From: CAYRCU01 sp964422865 | GTDB lineage: Bacteria > Patescibacteriota > Microgenomatia > UBA8517 | DNA length: 44,601 nt | Assembly: GCA_964422865.1 (NCBI GenBank) | Contig: CAYRCU010000006.1 | Coordinates: 1-44,601 of the forward strand | Reading direction: 5' to 3' | Shown: piece by piece, positions 1-7,571 of the stretch | Layout: each line of letters begins with the position of its first letter | Position numbering within the stretch: position 1 is the first letter of the stretch | Translations under genes and position numbers: made by a program | Notes under the pieces: model-generated | The model's database searches: none | Seen by the model: the letters and a program-made list of their open reading frames with translations, nothing else | What the model was told of the DNA's origin: nothing

Positions 1-22
1 TCATGCCAGCAGAAATAGTTAG

Positions 23-1429
23 GAACAGTATTCCCCGCTTTACCACTTCCCCACAATTCCACTGATCGGCCGTCAAATCCCCATAATTGTCGATTCCCTG
101 GTTGACCCGAAATTTGGAACAGGAGCCCTGAAAGTCACTCCTGCTCACGACCCCATAGACTTTGAGATCGGCCGCAAACACAAGCTTCCCACAGTTTCAG
201 TAATAGACGACGCAGGACGACTCACGGCCACTCCCAAAAAATACATCGGCCTTAAGGTAAAAGAGGCGCGCGAAAAAGTAATAGCTGATCTTAAAAAAGA
301 AGGAACCCTTATTAAAAAACAAACAATACACCACACAACAGGACACTGTTATCGATGTGATAGTTCAATTGAACCCAAAGTGCTAAAGCAGTGGTTCATA
401 AAAGTCAAGCCGCTCGCTCAAAAAGCCCTAAAAGCAATAGAAAAGAAAGAGGTTCGTTTCACCGCCAAACGCTACGAAAAAATCGCAATTCATTGGCTCA
501 AAAATCTCCGTGATTGGAACATCAGTCGCCAAATCGTCTGGGGTATGCAAATTCCGGCTTACAGATGCGAAAAGTGCCTGGAGTGGACCATAACCGACGG
601 GAAAAAACCAACAGCATGTTCCTGTGGAAACAAATCTTTCACCCAGGATCCGGACACGTTTGATACATGGTTCAGCTCTGCTCAATGGCCCTATGCAACC
701 CTAAAAACCACAAAAAATAATGATTTCGAATATTTCTACCCCACCTCTTTAATGGAGACCGGGTTTGACATAATTCCTTTCTGGGTAATTCGAATGATCA
801 TGCTTGGACTCTTTGAAACAAAAAAAGTTCCCTTTAAAGAAGTTCTTATCCATGGTCTGGTAAGAGACCAGAAAGGTCAAAAGATCAGCAAATCAAAAGG
901 AAACGTTGTAAACCCATTAAAAATGGTGGAAAAATACGGCGCCGACGCCTTGAGAATGAGTCTTCTTTGGGGAGCGCTCGTAGAAAATGACAGCGCTCTC
1001 TCCGAAGAAAACATAAAAGGGCAAAGAAACTTTGCCAATAAGCTTTGGAACATAGCTCGTTTCGCACTGGGAGACAAGCCTCGTCTCATTCGCCACAACA
1101 AAAAGCCCCGCAGAACAAACAATGATGATAGATGGATCCACCAGGAACTTCAAAGAACAACAAAAAAAGTTACCGCTCTACTTGAAAAATACCGTCTGAA
1201 TGAAGCCGCTGAAGAAATTTACGATTTTGTTTGGAACCGTTTCGCAAACACATATCTCGAAAGTTCAAAAAACAGGCGCCAAGAAAGCCAGGATCACCTC
1301 GAGTATGTTCTGGAAAAAACACTTAAATTACTCCACCCTCTCATGCCTTTTATCACTGAAGCTCTCTGGCAGCGTACATTCGCAAAATCAAACTCCGATC
1401 TCCTTATTTCCACCCCATGGCCTATATAG
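23..1429 (+). CDS. valS: Valyl-tRNA synthetase, 3' part (5' end outside window or broken)
   Basis: Charges tRNA-Val in the cytoplasm. The readable part begins inside the editing (CP1) domain (LIGRQIPII, FGTGALKVTPAHDP). It continues with the Zn-type Cys clusters (CYRCD, CEKC, CSCG), the class I signature KISKSKGN near base 880, and the anticodon-binding helical domain (FANKLWNIARF). It ends at STPWPI, so the C-terminal coiled-coil arm of most bacterial ValRS proteins is absent; other compact genomes also lack it. Reading upstream in frame hits TAG at 20-22. A different frame over bases 3-20 gives MPAEIV, which resembles the TM-x-x-D/E segment of the editing domain, so the edge probably carries a small indel (real or an assembly-end error). 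Identification is secure; the 5' boundary is not. Confidence 0.93.
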   Translation, partial: EQYSPLYHFPTIPLIGRQIPIIVDSLVDPKFGTGALKVTPAHDPIDFEIGRKHKLPTVSVIDDAGRLTATPKKYIGLKVKEAREKVIADLKKEGTLIKKQTIHHTTGHCYRCDSSIEPKVLKQWFIKVKPLAQKALKAIEKKEVRFTAKRYEKIAIHWLKNLRDWNISRQIVWGMQIPAYRCEKCLEWTITDGKKPTACSCGNKSFTQDPDTFDTWFSSAQWPYATLKTTKNNDFEYFYPTSLMETGFDIIPFWVIRMIMLGLFETKKVPFKEVLIHGLVRDQKGQKISKSKGNVVNPLKMVEKYGADALRMSLLWGALVENDSALSEENIKGQRNFANKLWNIARFALGDKPRLIRHNKKPRRTNNDDRWIHQELQRTTKKVTALLEKYRLNEAAEEIYDFVWNRFANTYLESSKNRRQESQDHLEYVLEKTLKLLHPLMPFITEALWQRTFAKSNSDLLISTPWPI

Positions 1430-1443
1430 TGTATATTTAAAAT

Positions 1444-1782
1444 GTGTCAAAATCTGTCCCACTGCTAACCGCAATTCTGTTCATAATTCTAACTCTCTCT
1501 GCTTCACTTATAAACTTAAACGTATCACTCAAAAAAAACCGCTCCTCAGCAATCCCAACCACCCAAAACAATCCAAACGAAATTCTCCTCCAAAAAAAGG
1601 TCTTTTGGGAAAATTTCCTCCAAAAAAACCCAACATATCAAGATGGCTGGCTACAGCTTGCCAAAATCAATCACAAACTCGGAAATAAAGACAAAGCAAA
1701 TCGCGCCCTAAAAACCGCGCAAACCATAAACCCGATATCTCAAAATCTCCAGCTCACAAAAATAGAAGTGTCAAGCCTCTGA
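1444..1782 (+). CDS. Small membrane-anchored TPR-like protein
   Basis: A 112-aa protein starting at GTG, 14 nt after the valS stop. Residues 5-27 form one hydrophobic segment. The soluble part (roughly 48-105) contains WENFLQKNPTYQDGWLQLAKINHKLGNKDKANRALKTA split over two helices, which reads like a single tetratricopeptide repeat pair, with a Trp/Gly/Ala pattern. It probably follows valS in one transcript. Its 3' end overlaps the convergent bL25 gene by 12 nt. TPR modules usually mediate protein contacts; no specific partner can be inferred. Function unknown. Confidence 0.6.
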   Translation: MSKSVPLLTAILFIILTLSASLINLNVSLKKNRSSAIPTTQNNPNEILLQKKVFWENFLQKNPTYQDGWLQLAKINHKLGNKDKANRALKTAQTINPISQNLQLTKIEVSSL

Positions 1783-2475
1783 AGATTCCTCTTTTTGTTC
1801 CGTCTGTTTCTCGTCTTCCATGGCACCTGCTTCCCCCTTTTGCTTTCCTTCCGCAGCCTCCTCACCTTCAGGAGACTCCTCTTCCTCGCCTTCCGCAACA
1901 ACCTGTTCGAGCTCCTCCTCGCGGCGCAGTTCCTCAACTTTTACAACAATCTCGTCCTTTTGAGCCTTTATTTCAACTCCACGTTTAACCTTTAAGTCTC
2001 CCACAACCACAGCTTGATTGACTTCTGTCAAGCTGGTCGCGTCAACCTCAAACTTTTCAGGCAGATCGGCAGGTAAAGCCTCCACCTCAAGTTCATTCAA
2101 AAGCTGAATCAAAGTTCCTGCCCCTTGTTTTTCCACCAAAGATTCGCCCACAACTTCTACAGGAACTTGAGCAGCAACTTTTTCCTTCAAATCAACCTGC
2201 TTAAAATCAACGTGAATTATTTCCTCACTCACAGGATGAACTTGCACATCTCCAATCAAAACCGTTCTCACATCACCGTCAATAGTCAGTTCCAAAAGCC
2301 CTGTCTCTCCAACCTCCTCATATACATCCCTAAAATCATTAAGCCGAACACTAACAGCAAGAGAATCAATCTTCCTTCCATACACATTAGCAGGCACCCT
2401 TCCACTTTCTCGAAGAGTTTTCACTTTTCTACCAAACAATTTCCTTTTCTCTGCTGTTAATTTCGCTCTTTTCAT
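1771..2475 (-). CDS. rplY: Ribosomal protein bL25 (CTC form)
   Basis: A 234-aa 5S rRNA-binding protein of the large subunit in the long CTC/general-stress arrangement. The N-terminal L25 domain covers about residues 1-92 (KLFGRKVKTLRESGRVPANVYG, then HPVSEEIIHVDF). A second beta domain covers about 95-185 (VPVEVVGE..., LEVEALPADLPEKFEVD). The last about 50 residues are a very acidic low-complexity tail rich in Glu, Lys, Ala and Gly. It lies 5 nt downstream of the DUF4012 gene on the same strand, so co-transcription is likely. The start is ATG, without an obvious Shine-Dalgarno sequence. Confidence 0.93.
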   Translation of the reverse strand: MKRAKLTAEKRKLFGRKVKTLRESGRVPANVYGRKIDSLAVSVRLNDFRDVYEEVGETGLLELTIDGDVRTVLIGDVQVHPVSEEIIHVDFKQVDLKEKVAAQVPVEVVGESLVEKQGAGTLIQLLNELEVEALPADLPEKFEVDATSLTEVNQAVVVGDLKVKRGVEIKAQKDEIVVKVEELRREEELEQVVAEGEEEESPEGEEAAEGKQKGEAGAMEDEKQTEQKEESSEA

Positions 2476-2480
2476 TTCAA

Positions 2481-4853
2481 CTAAAAAACAATTTCCTTTT
2501 CAAAGTCGCTCACAAGATCCGTATTATACAAAGCAAAGTTCCTTCGGGTCAAGGATAAGTCCCCAAACCTCACTCTTACATCAACCGGATAAGGAGTTAT
2601 TCCGGACTGCTTCTTCCATCGTACCACAAATTTTCCATCCCTCGAAAAATCCAAGTTTGCACTCCGGTCCCACTCAAAAACCACATTTTTATTGTTCGTT
2701 CCAAACACATCCACCAAAATTCCATATTCAACCTTTCCATTGTTTTCCACAACTCTCACTCGTCTCGTCACATCCACCCCAGAAACAGTTGCCCGCACCA
2801 ACCGGCTACCCAAAGGAACCGCAAGTCGCACATAAGATTTATACTTTCCATCCTCACCCACACCAAATTGAGTCGAAAGCTTGCTCTTAATTCTATCCTC
2901 GGTAACAAAAACTTCCAAAGAGCCTTCTCTGTGCACAAACAGACTTGTCCCTTCGTCCGACAAATCAGTTTCCAACAAAGCAAGGCTCACGCCGTCACAA
3001 TTATTGCAAGAGCTAAAATCACGCCCCGCATCACTCCACCCCAGCACATTTCCCAAGTACATCTGCACACCTCTTCTGTCCACTCCTTCAACAATCTCCC
3101 CGCCAAGCGACAACATCTCCTCACCGGACAGACCAACCATACTTCCGATAAACTTCTCAAAACGCTCATCCGAAACACCAGCCATTTTTGCAATTCGTCG
3201 AAGTTCGCCTTTATTAATCGCCACTACTCCATCCACTTTCCTGTCTAAAGATTTCCGCAAAAACCAAATCACCCTCTCAGAAAAAGCATCATAACTCGTC
3301 TCCCAAGCAGCATCTTCAAATCGCATATTCTCCATTTTCATATATTTTCGAAACTCATCGGAAGCCTCAACAACACCTCTCAAATTTTGATCAATAAAAG
3401 AAGGATCATACGACTCATAATCAACAAGTTTCCCTTCAAAAAAACTAACAATCAACAACGAGTTGATCACTCCTCCCGCCGGTCGAATCTTGTTCTCATT
3501 AAACAGAATCAACGCATAGCTAGTCTCCCGGTCACCGCCCAATATACGCGGCACACCAGGCAACATCTCTCGAAAACCGCGCAAATAGTCAACATAGCCG
3601 GAAAATTTATCAAGTCCGGGAATCATTACCTCAACAGCTCCACCCAAACTCTGAACCTCACCACTCACAAAAAGCGAATCTCTATATAACTTATCGGCTT
3701 TCAAATACATCTCATTTGACATTAAAAGCGCATCACAATCCTCGCAATTTCCAAAAACCGCATCCAAAAATCCGGCCATATCAGCTCGTAAACTCAAAGC
3801 TTCTCCACTCATAGCACCCAGCGAAAATGTCAAATCACTAACTCTATAAAAAACCTCCAAGCCATCACTCAAAAAAGGAACCTTGGAAAAACCATCAAAT
3901 CCACCGCGACCAAGTTCTGCAAGCTTTTTAGAATAAGAAATTTTCCAAGCAGTCTCAGCAGCTTTTCCGTTCATCAAGCTGTCATAGGAAGAAAAGGCCA
4001 GTGCAGTTGATAAAAAAAGCATCAAAAAAGGTGTAAGCAATACCCACACCAAAAAAAGCATAACGAAAGAAACCGGGCGCACCCTGCCTCTTGTCATTCC
4101 TCCTTTCCTTTTGGTTTTTTTCATAGTCAGCAAGCGTCTCAACTCCTTTACTCCAAAATCTCTCGTCCAAAAAAAGTTCGGGCTCAGAACTTTCAAAGGG
4201 GCTTGCTTATCAGAATAATGCATCTTGCAAAGAGGCACCTCTCTTTTTATCAAATGTGAAAAGTGCCAAAAACTTATCCTGTAACCAAAATAAGTACTCC
4301 CAGCAAACCGATCTCCAAACATGGCCTCACACAAAGCACGACTCGCCTCATCTACAAAAGAAAAATAAAGAGGAAAATCTTTCAAAGGAAGTACAATTTT
4401 CTTCCTGCGTATCGCATTATCCACAAGTTTCTCCACAACACCCCCCTCACCCAAAATCTCACCAAAATACAAAACTTTTAATTTGCCCTCGCTCTCCCCA
4501 GATAAATCGTTTATCTTTTTCAAAGAAACCCCACGGGGAGCATTGTTTTCAAAAAAGGAGACAGCAGCTACTAAACGAACATCTTGATTTTTTAAGATCT
4601 TCAAAGACCGCTTTATCCACTCACCCTCACTCCGCATCTGAATCGCAAACACTTTCTCGTAATCATGAAGTTCCAATGATCCAACATTCACCAGGCAAAG
4701 ATTCTTCTGATGACGGCCCATTCGCCTCCTCCACGTTTTTGGAGAATCCGTTCCGACAACAACACCGCACTCCTTCTCCAATAAATCACAAACAAGCCGG
4801 AAAGACAGCTCGTTAAATGAAGACAGAACCAGTATTTTACCACTATCACTCAC
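2481..4853 (-). CDS. DUF4012 membrane protein with N-terminal SDR-like domain
   Basis: A 790-aa protein starting at GTG. Residues 1-245 look like a decayed extended SDR/NDP-sugar epimerase: a beta-alpha start KILVLSSF lacking the GxxGxxG glycines, then GEILGEGGVVEKLVDNAI and a FVDEASRAL segment typical of these folds. Residues 261-287 form a transmembrane helix after a Lys/Arg-rich stretch. The rest is a DUF4012 domain: LFNENKIRPAGGVINS matches the family core (N-x-E-x-R-P-x-G-G), followed by VDGVVAINKGEL. DUF4012 proteins are often linked to envelope polysaccharide genes; the role is unknown. A likely promoter TTGTAG-17-TAAGAT lies 6 nt before the GTG. Domain call solid, function unknown. 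Confidence 0.85.
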   Translation of the reverse strand: MSDSGKILVLSSFNELSFRLVCDLLEKECGVVVGTDSPKTWRRRMGRHQKNLCLVNVGSLELHDYEKVFAIQMRSEGEWIKRSLKILKNQDVRLVAAVSFFENNAPRGVSLKKINDLSGESEGKLKVLYFGEILGEGGVVEKLVDNAIRRKKIVLPLKDFPLYFSFVDEASRALCEAMFGDRFAGSTYFGYRISFWHFSHLIKREVPLCKMHYSDKQAPLKVLSPNFFWTRDFGVKELRRLLTMKKTKRKGGMTRGRVRPVSFVMLFLVWVLLTPFLMLFLSTALAFSSYDSLMNGKAAETAWKISYSKKLAELGRGGFDGFSKVPFLSDGLEVFYRVSDLTFSLGAMSGEALSLRADMAGFLDAVFGNCEDCDALLMSNEMYLKADKLYRDSLFVSGEVQSLGGAVEVMIPGLDKFSGYVDYLRGFREMLPGVPRILGGDRETSYALILFNENKIRPAGGVINSLLIVSFFEGKLVDYESYDPSFIDQNLRGVVEASDEFRKYMKMENMRFEDAAWETSYDAFSERVIWFLRKSLDRKVDGVVAINKGELRRIAKMAGVSDERFEKFIGSMVGLSGEEMLSLGGEIVEGVDRRGVQMYLGNVLGWSDAGRDFSSCNNCDGVSLALLETDLSDEGTSLFVHREGSLEVFVTEDRIKSKLSTQFGVGEDGKYKSYVRLAVPLGSRLVRATVSGVDVTRRVRVVENNGKVEYGILVDVFGTNNKNVVFEWDRSANLDFSRDGKFVVRWKKQSGITPYPVDVRVRFGDLSLTRRNFALYNTDLVSDFEKEIVF

Positions 4854-4986
4854 ATCATTATCTTACTTTCAATTCAACTGCACTACAACCCGCATGTGAA
4901 CAGCCTGTCATATAATTTATCCGCAGATTTTAGCGACAAAGAAGAGGTGTTAGCACAAACTCCAGAACGTGAATCGTCCGCAACAC

Positions 4987-5421
4987 TCACGAGGAAAGTG
5001 CATCGTTCAAAGACTCATTAACAAGAGCGTCGGCAATTTTATTTTTATCCCTTAAAACATGAGTGTAAGAAACCGCGCCCTCAATTTCTTTCTCAAATTC
5101 TTTTACTCTCACAATCATAGGAAGAAGCATCTTGCTCTTAACTTTATATTTACCGGTAACCTGCTTGCACACAAGCTCTGAGTCCAAAAAAACAGAAACC
5201 TTACTGCTTCGCCTGTTTTTTGCTATCCACTGAAGCGCCATTCCAAGTGCACAGTACTCTGCATAATTATTGGTTCTTTTACCCAAATATTTTTTACCAC
5301 GAACAATTTCTTTTTTCCCACTGTCAAAAATCACAAATGCACTAGCAGCAGGCCCGGGATTCCCACGGGAGCCGCCATCACAATACACAACCAATTCTTG
5401 AAGTTTACTTCGCTTTAACAA
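4987..5421 (-). CDS. RNase HI-like ribonuclease
   Basis: A 144-aa protein of the RNase H superfamily that cuts the RNA strand of RNA-DNA hybrids, or a close relative. Visible active-site motifs in order: YCDGGSRGNPGP (first Asp), NNYAEYCALGMAL (Glu), FLDSELV (Asp), and VLRDKNKIADALVN (last Asp). The GSRGNPGPA and AEY forms are closest to the RnhA/YpdQ-like group rather than E. coli RnhA with its basic handle. The first possible start (TTG at 5421) overlaps jag by 17 nt; another TTG at 5394 is equally plausible, just before VVYCDGG. It is the last gene of the rpmH-to-jag transcript. Confidence 0.85.
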   Translation of the reverse strand: MLKRSKLQELVVYCDGGSRGNPGPAASAFVIFDSGKKEIVRGKKYLGKRTNNYAEYCALGMALQWIAKNRRSSKVSVFLDSELVCKQVTGKYKVKSKMLLPMIVRVKEFEKEIEGAVSYTHVLRDKNKIADALVNESLNDALSS

Positions 5422-5869
5422 TTAAGTATCTCTCTCTCCCTTCTCCAACACTCTCCGTAATAAGATCTTTCTCGCGAGACAAATAAAGATGAATCGTTCT
5501 CCTTTGCGCAGGGTTCAAATTATAAAGATGTTGCGCCTCTCCGGTACTTCTCGCTCTCTCAGCAGCCTGCTGAGCAAGATCGTGCAAATAATCTTCGTGC
5601 CGCTCCCTCCACCCTCCCACATCAACCGTTATATTCACCCAATCCCCAAGTCTTTGTCGAAAAGCCAAAGCCAAAAAACTTTGAATAGCATTCAACGTTG
5701 ACCCGTGTGCGCCTATCAAAAGACCGCTGTCAGACGTATCAATATTAACTTTGTACACATCTTCGCTCTTTGAGACTTCAACAACAGCCTCCACTCCAAG
5801 AAGCTTCATCAGCTCTCCAACAAGCTGATTAATTTCGTCTGTTAAATCCTTTTCTTTCTTCGCGCTCAT
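5405..5869 (-). CDS. jag: Jag/KhpB RNA-binding protein
   Basis: A 154-aa cytoplasmic RNA-binding protein of the SpoIIIJ-associated (Jag/KhpB/EloR) family. The KH domain spans about residues 28-95 with the signature LLIGAHGSTLNAIQSFLAL (GxxG is GAHG). The R3H domain follows at about 95-152 (LNPAQRRTIHLYLSREKDLITESVGEGRERYLIV). The N-terminal Jag_N domain is missing, as in many short homologues. The ATG overlaps the yidC stop (ATGA), the conserved yidC-jag arrangement. In Firmicutes the protein influences cell elongation through RNA binding; that role is only inferred here. Confidence 0.93.
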   Translation of the reverse strand: MSAKKEKDLTDEINQLVGELMKLLGVEAVVEVSKSEDVYKVNIDTSDSGLLIGAHGSTLNAIQSFLALAFRQRLGDWVNITVDVGGWRERHEDYLHDLAQQAAERARSTGEAQHLYNLNPAQRRTIHLYLSREKDLITESVGEGRERYLIVKAK

Positions 5870-6693
5870 TTATTATAAGACCTCAATTTTACACCACTCA
5901 ATCTTCGAATCCAAGGAGTCAGGCCACCCCATCCGGTTGACCTGTATTGCACAATCATCTGAAACACAGAGAACGAAAGCCAATACAAAGCAAGTCCGGA
6001 AGGAAACCTCATTCCAATAAAAAGTGTCATCAAGGGAAAGGTGTAAATCATCGAGGACTGCATCGCAACCGCCATATCATCCTCTTTTTTAACAGTCTTC
6101 TTGGCCATTTTCTTTTCCTCCTCAACATAAGGACTTATCATCTTGGCACTAACAAACTGAACCAGGGCAGCAGCAACAACAAACGCTCCCGGAAGACTAA
6201 AAGGCAAGCCGGCTAAATTAAATACATCAGGTTTCGTAATATCCAAATACAAAAAACTTGTATTTAAAGATGTATCACCGGAAAAAGAAAGTGGAGCATA
6301 AAGAAGCTCATTTAACTTAACAACAATGTCGCCATTGGCAGTTAAAACCTTGGAAAACACTCGAAAAAGCGCAATCAAAACCACAATCTGAAGAAGGTAA
6401 GGTAAACATCCGGCTCCGGGATTTATACCCTTCTGTTTATAAAAATCGCTCTGAGCTTGCATAAGTTTCTTTCGATCCCCTTTGTGTTTTTTCTTAAGCT
6501 TCTCAATCTCAGCACTATACTTCTTCATTTTCTTCATGCTTTCCATATAAGGTTTAGTTAAAGGATGAAGAAGAAGTCTCAAAGCCACCGAAAACGCAAT
6601 GATCGCAAGCCCCATATTTCCCCACAACAACCTGTAAAACAAAATTAACCCGTTTGTTAAGGGTTGTGTTAAAAGTATTGTAAATATTTCCAT
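5866..6693 (-). CDS. yidC: Membrane protein insertase YidC/Oxa1
   Basis: A 275-aa polytopic insertase that places proteins into the cytoplasmic membrane, alone or with SecYEG. Features seen: N-terminal TM pair (ILFYRLLWGNMGLAIIAFSV), the charged cytoplasmic helical hairpin (YMESMKKMKKYSAEIEKLKK), the GINPGAGCLPYLLQIVVLIALFR segment, and C-terminal TMs with FPSGLALYW, the best-conserved Oxa1 motif. No lipoprotein signal or large periplasmic domain, so it is the Gram-positive or short type. An AGGA ribosome-binding site lies about 8 nt before the ATG. It sits between yidD (8 nt gap) and jag (4 nt overlap). Confidence 0.95.
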   Translation of the reverse strand: MEIFTILLTQPLTNGLILFYRLLWGNMGLAIIAFSVALRLLLHPLTKPYMESMKKMKKYSAEIEKLKKKHKGDRKKLMQAQSDFYKQKGINPGAGCLPYLLQIVVLIALFRVFSKVLTANGDIVVKLNELLYAPLSFSGDTSLNTSFLYLDITKPDVFNLAGLPFSLPGAFVVAAALVQFVSAKMISPYVEEEKKMAKKTVKKEDDMAVAMQSSMIYTFPLMTLFIGMRFPSGLALYWLSFSVFQMIVQYRSTGWGGLTPWIRRLSGVKLRSYNK

Positions 6694-6701
6694 AATTAAT
6701 C

Positions 6702-6923
6702 CTAAGCGACAGGATCATATCCCTTGCCTCCCAGAGGGTGACATCGCAATATCCTGCCGATGCCCATTATCGTACCACGAAACACACCTTTTTTTAATAT
6801 GGCATCTCTCACATACTCACTACAGCTCGGTTGAAACCTACAGCCCCTTCCAAAAAGAAAGACCAACAAAAAAGAGAGTGTGTTTTGATACAAAACAATC
6901 ACTCCGTTTAAAAATCTCTTCAT
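6702..6923 (-). CDS. yidD: Membrane protein insertion efficiency factor YidD
   Basis: A 73-aa small basic membrane-associated protein that assists YidC. The family motifs are complete: CRFQPSCSEY with two cysteines and RCHPLGGKGYDPV at the C-terminus. The ATG at 6923 overlaps the rnpA stop (TGATG), giving translational coupling; a GTG directly before it is an alternative start. It is about the usual family length (70-85 aa). Confidence 0.95.
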   Translation of the reverse strand: MKRFLNGVIVLYQNTLSFLLVFLFGRGCRFQPSCSEYVRDAILKKGVFRGTIMGIGRILRCHPLGGKGYDPVA

Positions 6924-7267
6924 CACTTCAATATACCCGCTCTTTCAAAAATATTCATCATCTCGCTCTCAACTTGAAACAGGGAAGCCTCAATCATTGA
7001 CTTTTTAACAAAAATCACACAATCAAACCCAAAAGAGAAGTCCTCCAAGTGTTTTCTCACTATTTCTCTCAACATCCTCTTCATCTTATTCCTATCCACG
7101 GCTCTGCGGCTAACTTTGGTTGAAACAACAAACCCGAATCTGGCAGGTCTCTTACTCTTATGAACTAAAATTCTCACGGAAAAAAGCTTGCCAAAAAAAC
7201 TCCTGCCCCTTGTCTTCACAATTCCAAAGTCGTGCTCATTTGAAAGCCGGTGTTCTTTTGGAAGCAT
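6923..7267 (-). CDS. rnpA: Ribonuclease P protein component
   Basis: A 114-aa basic protein that with RNase P RNA matures tRNA 5' ends. The family signature is visible: ARFGFVVSTKVSRRAVDRN followed by KMKRMLRE (RNR-type basic helix), plus the N-terminal LPKEHRLSNEHDF. It lies 10 nt after rpmH and is coupled to yidD downstream, the universal bacterial order. RNase P is the enzyme that would have to handle the tRNA-like repeat arrays at 39541-40667. Confidence 0.95.
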   Translation of the reverse strand: MLPKEHRLSNEHDFGIVKTRGRSFFGKLFSVRILVHKSKRPARFGFVVSTKVSRRAVDRNKMKRMLREIVRKHLEDFSFGFDCVIFVKKSMIEASLFQVESEMMNIFERAGILK

Positions 7268-7277
7268 CTAGCCAATT

Positions 7278-7418
7278 TTAATATGTAAGTCTTACTCTTT
7301 TCTTTAATCGTCTGGCTTGAAGCACGCGCCTACCAGCCCTGGTAATCATCCTCGCTCTAAAGCCAAACCTCCTCTTCCTTCTGATCTTGCTTGGCTGATA
7401 TGTTCTTTTTGTTGCCAT
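7278..7418 (-). CDS. rpmH: Ribosomal protein bL34
   Basis: A 46-aa ribosomal protein: MATKRTYQPSKIRRKRRFGF then RMITRAGRRVLQARRLKKR, almost the family consensus. An upstream in-frame ATG at 7478 would add 20 non-conserved residues; the start at 7418 matches the family. No Shine-Dalgarno is present. A TATACT box ends 6 nt before the ATG, suggesting a leaderless mRNA. First gene of the rpmH-rnpA-yidD-yidC-jag-RNase HI transcript. Confidence 0.95.
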   Translation of the reverse strand: MATKRTYQPSKIRRKRRFGFRARMITRAGRRVLQARRLKKRVRLTY

Positions 7419-7424
7419 AAAAGG

Positions 7425-7453
7425 AGTATATCCCAATCCACAACAAAAACCAA
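7425..7453 (-). promoter_or_regulatory. rpmH promoter
   Basis: On the minus strand: TTGGTT (7453-7448), 17-nt spacer, TATACT (7430-7425), then 6 nt to the rpmH ATG. The spacer includes TGTGGATTG, a near match to the DnaA box. The tight spacing leaves no room for a 5' leader. Confidence 0.65.
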
Positions 7454-7488
7454 GAAACTTGTTAACAAACCTTCGCATTTTTTCGGGG

Positions 7489-7518
7489 TTGACTATATGT
7501 GGATAACTTTCTTACTAT
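7489..7518 (+). promoter_or_regulatory. dnaA promoter with embedded perfect DnaA box
   Basis: TTGACT (7489-7494), 18-nt spacer, TACTAT (7513-7518). The spacer holds TGTGGATAA at 7498-7506, the exact reverse complement of the DnaA box TTATCCACA. DnaA bound there would cover the promoter, the usual arrangement for autoregulation. The dnaA ATG is 53 nt downstream, so unlike many genes here dnaA would have a leader. Confidence 0.65.
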
Positions 7519-7571
7519 GCAAACAGCTTCGCACTTACCTGCCTCATATAAAAGTAGTTAGCTCAAAAAAA

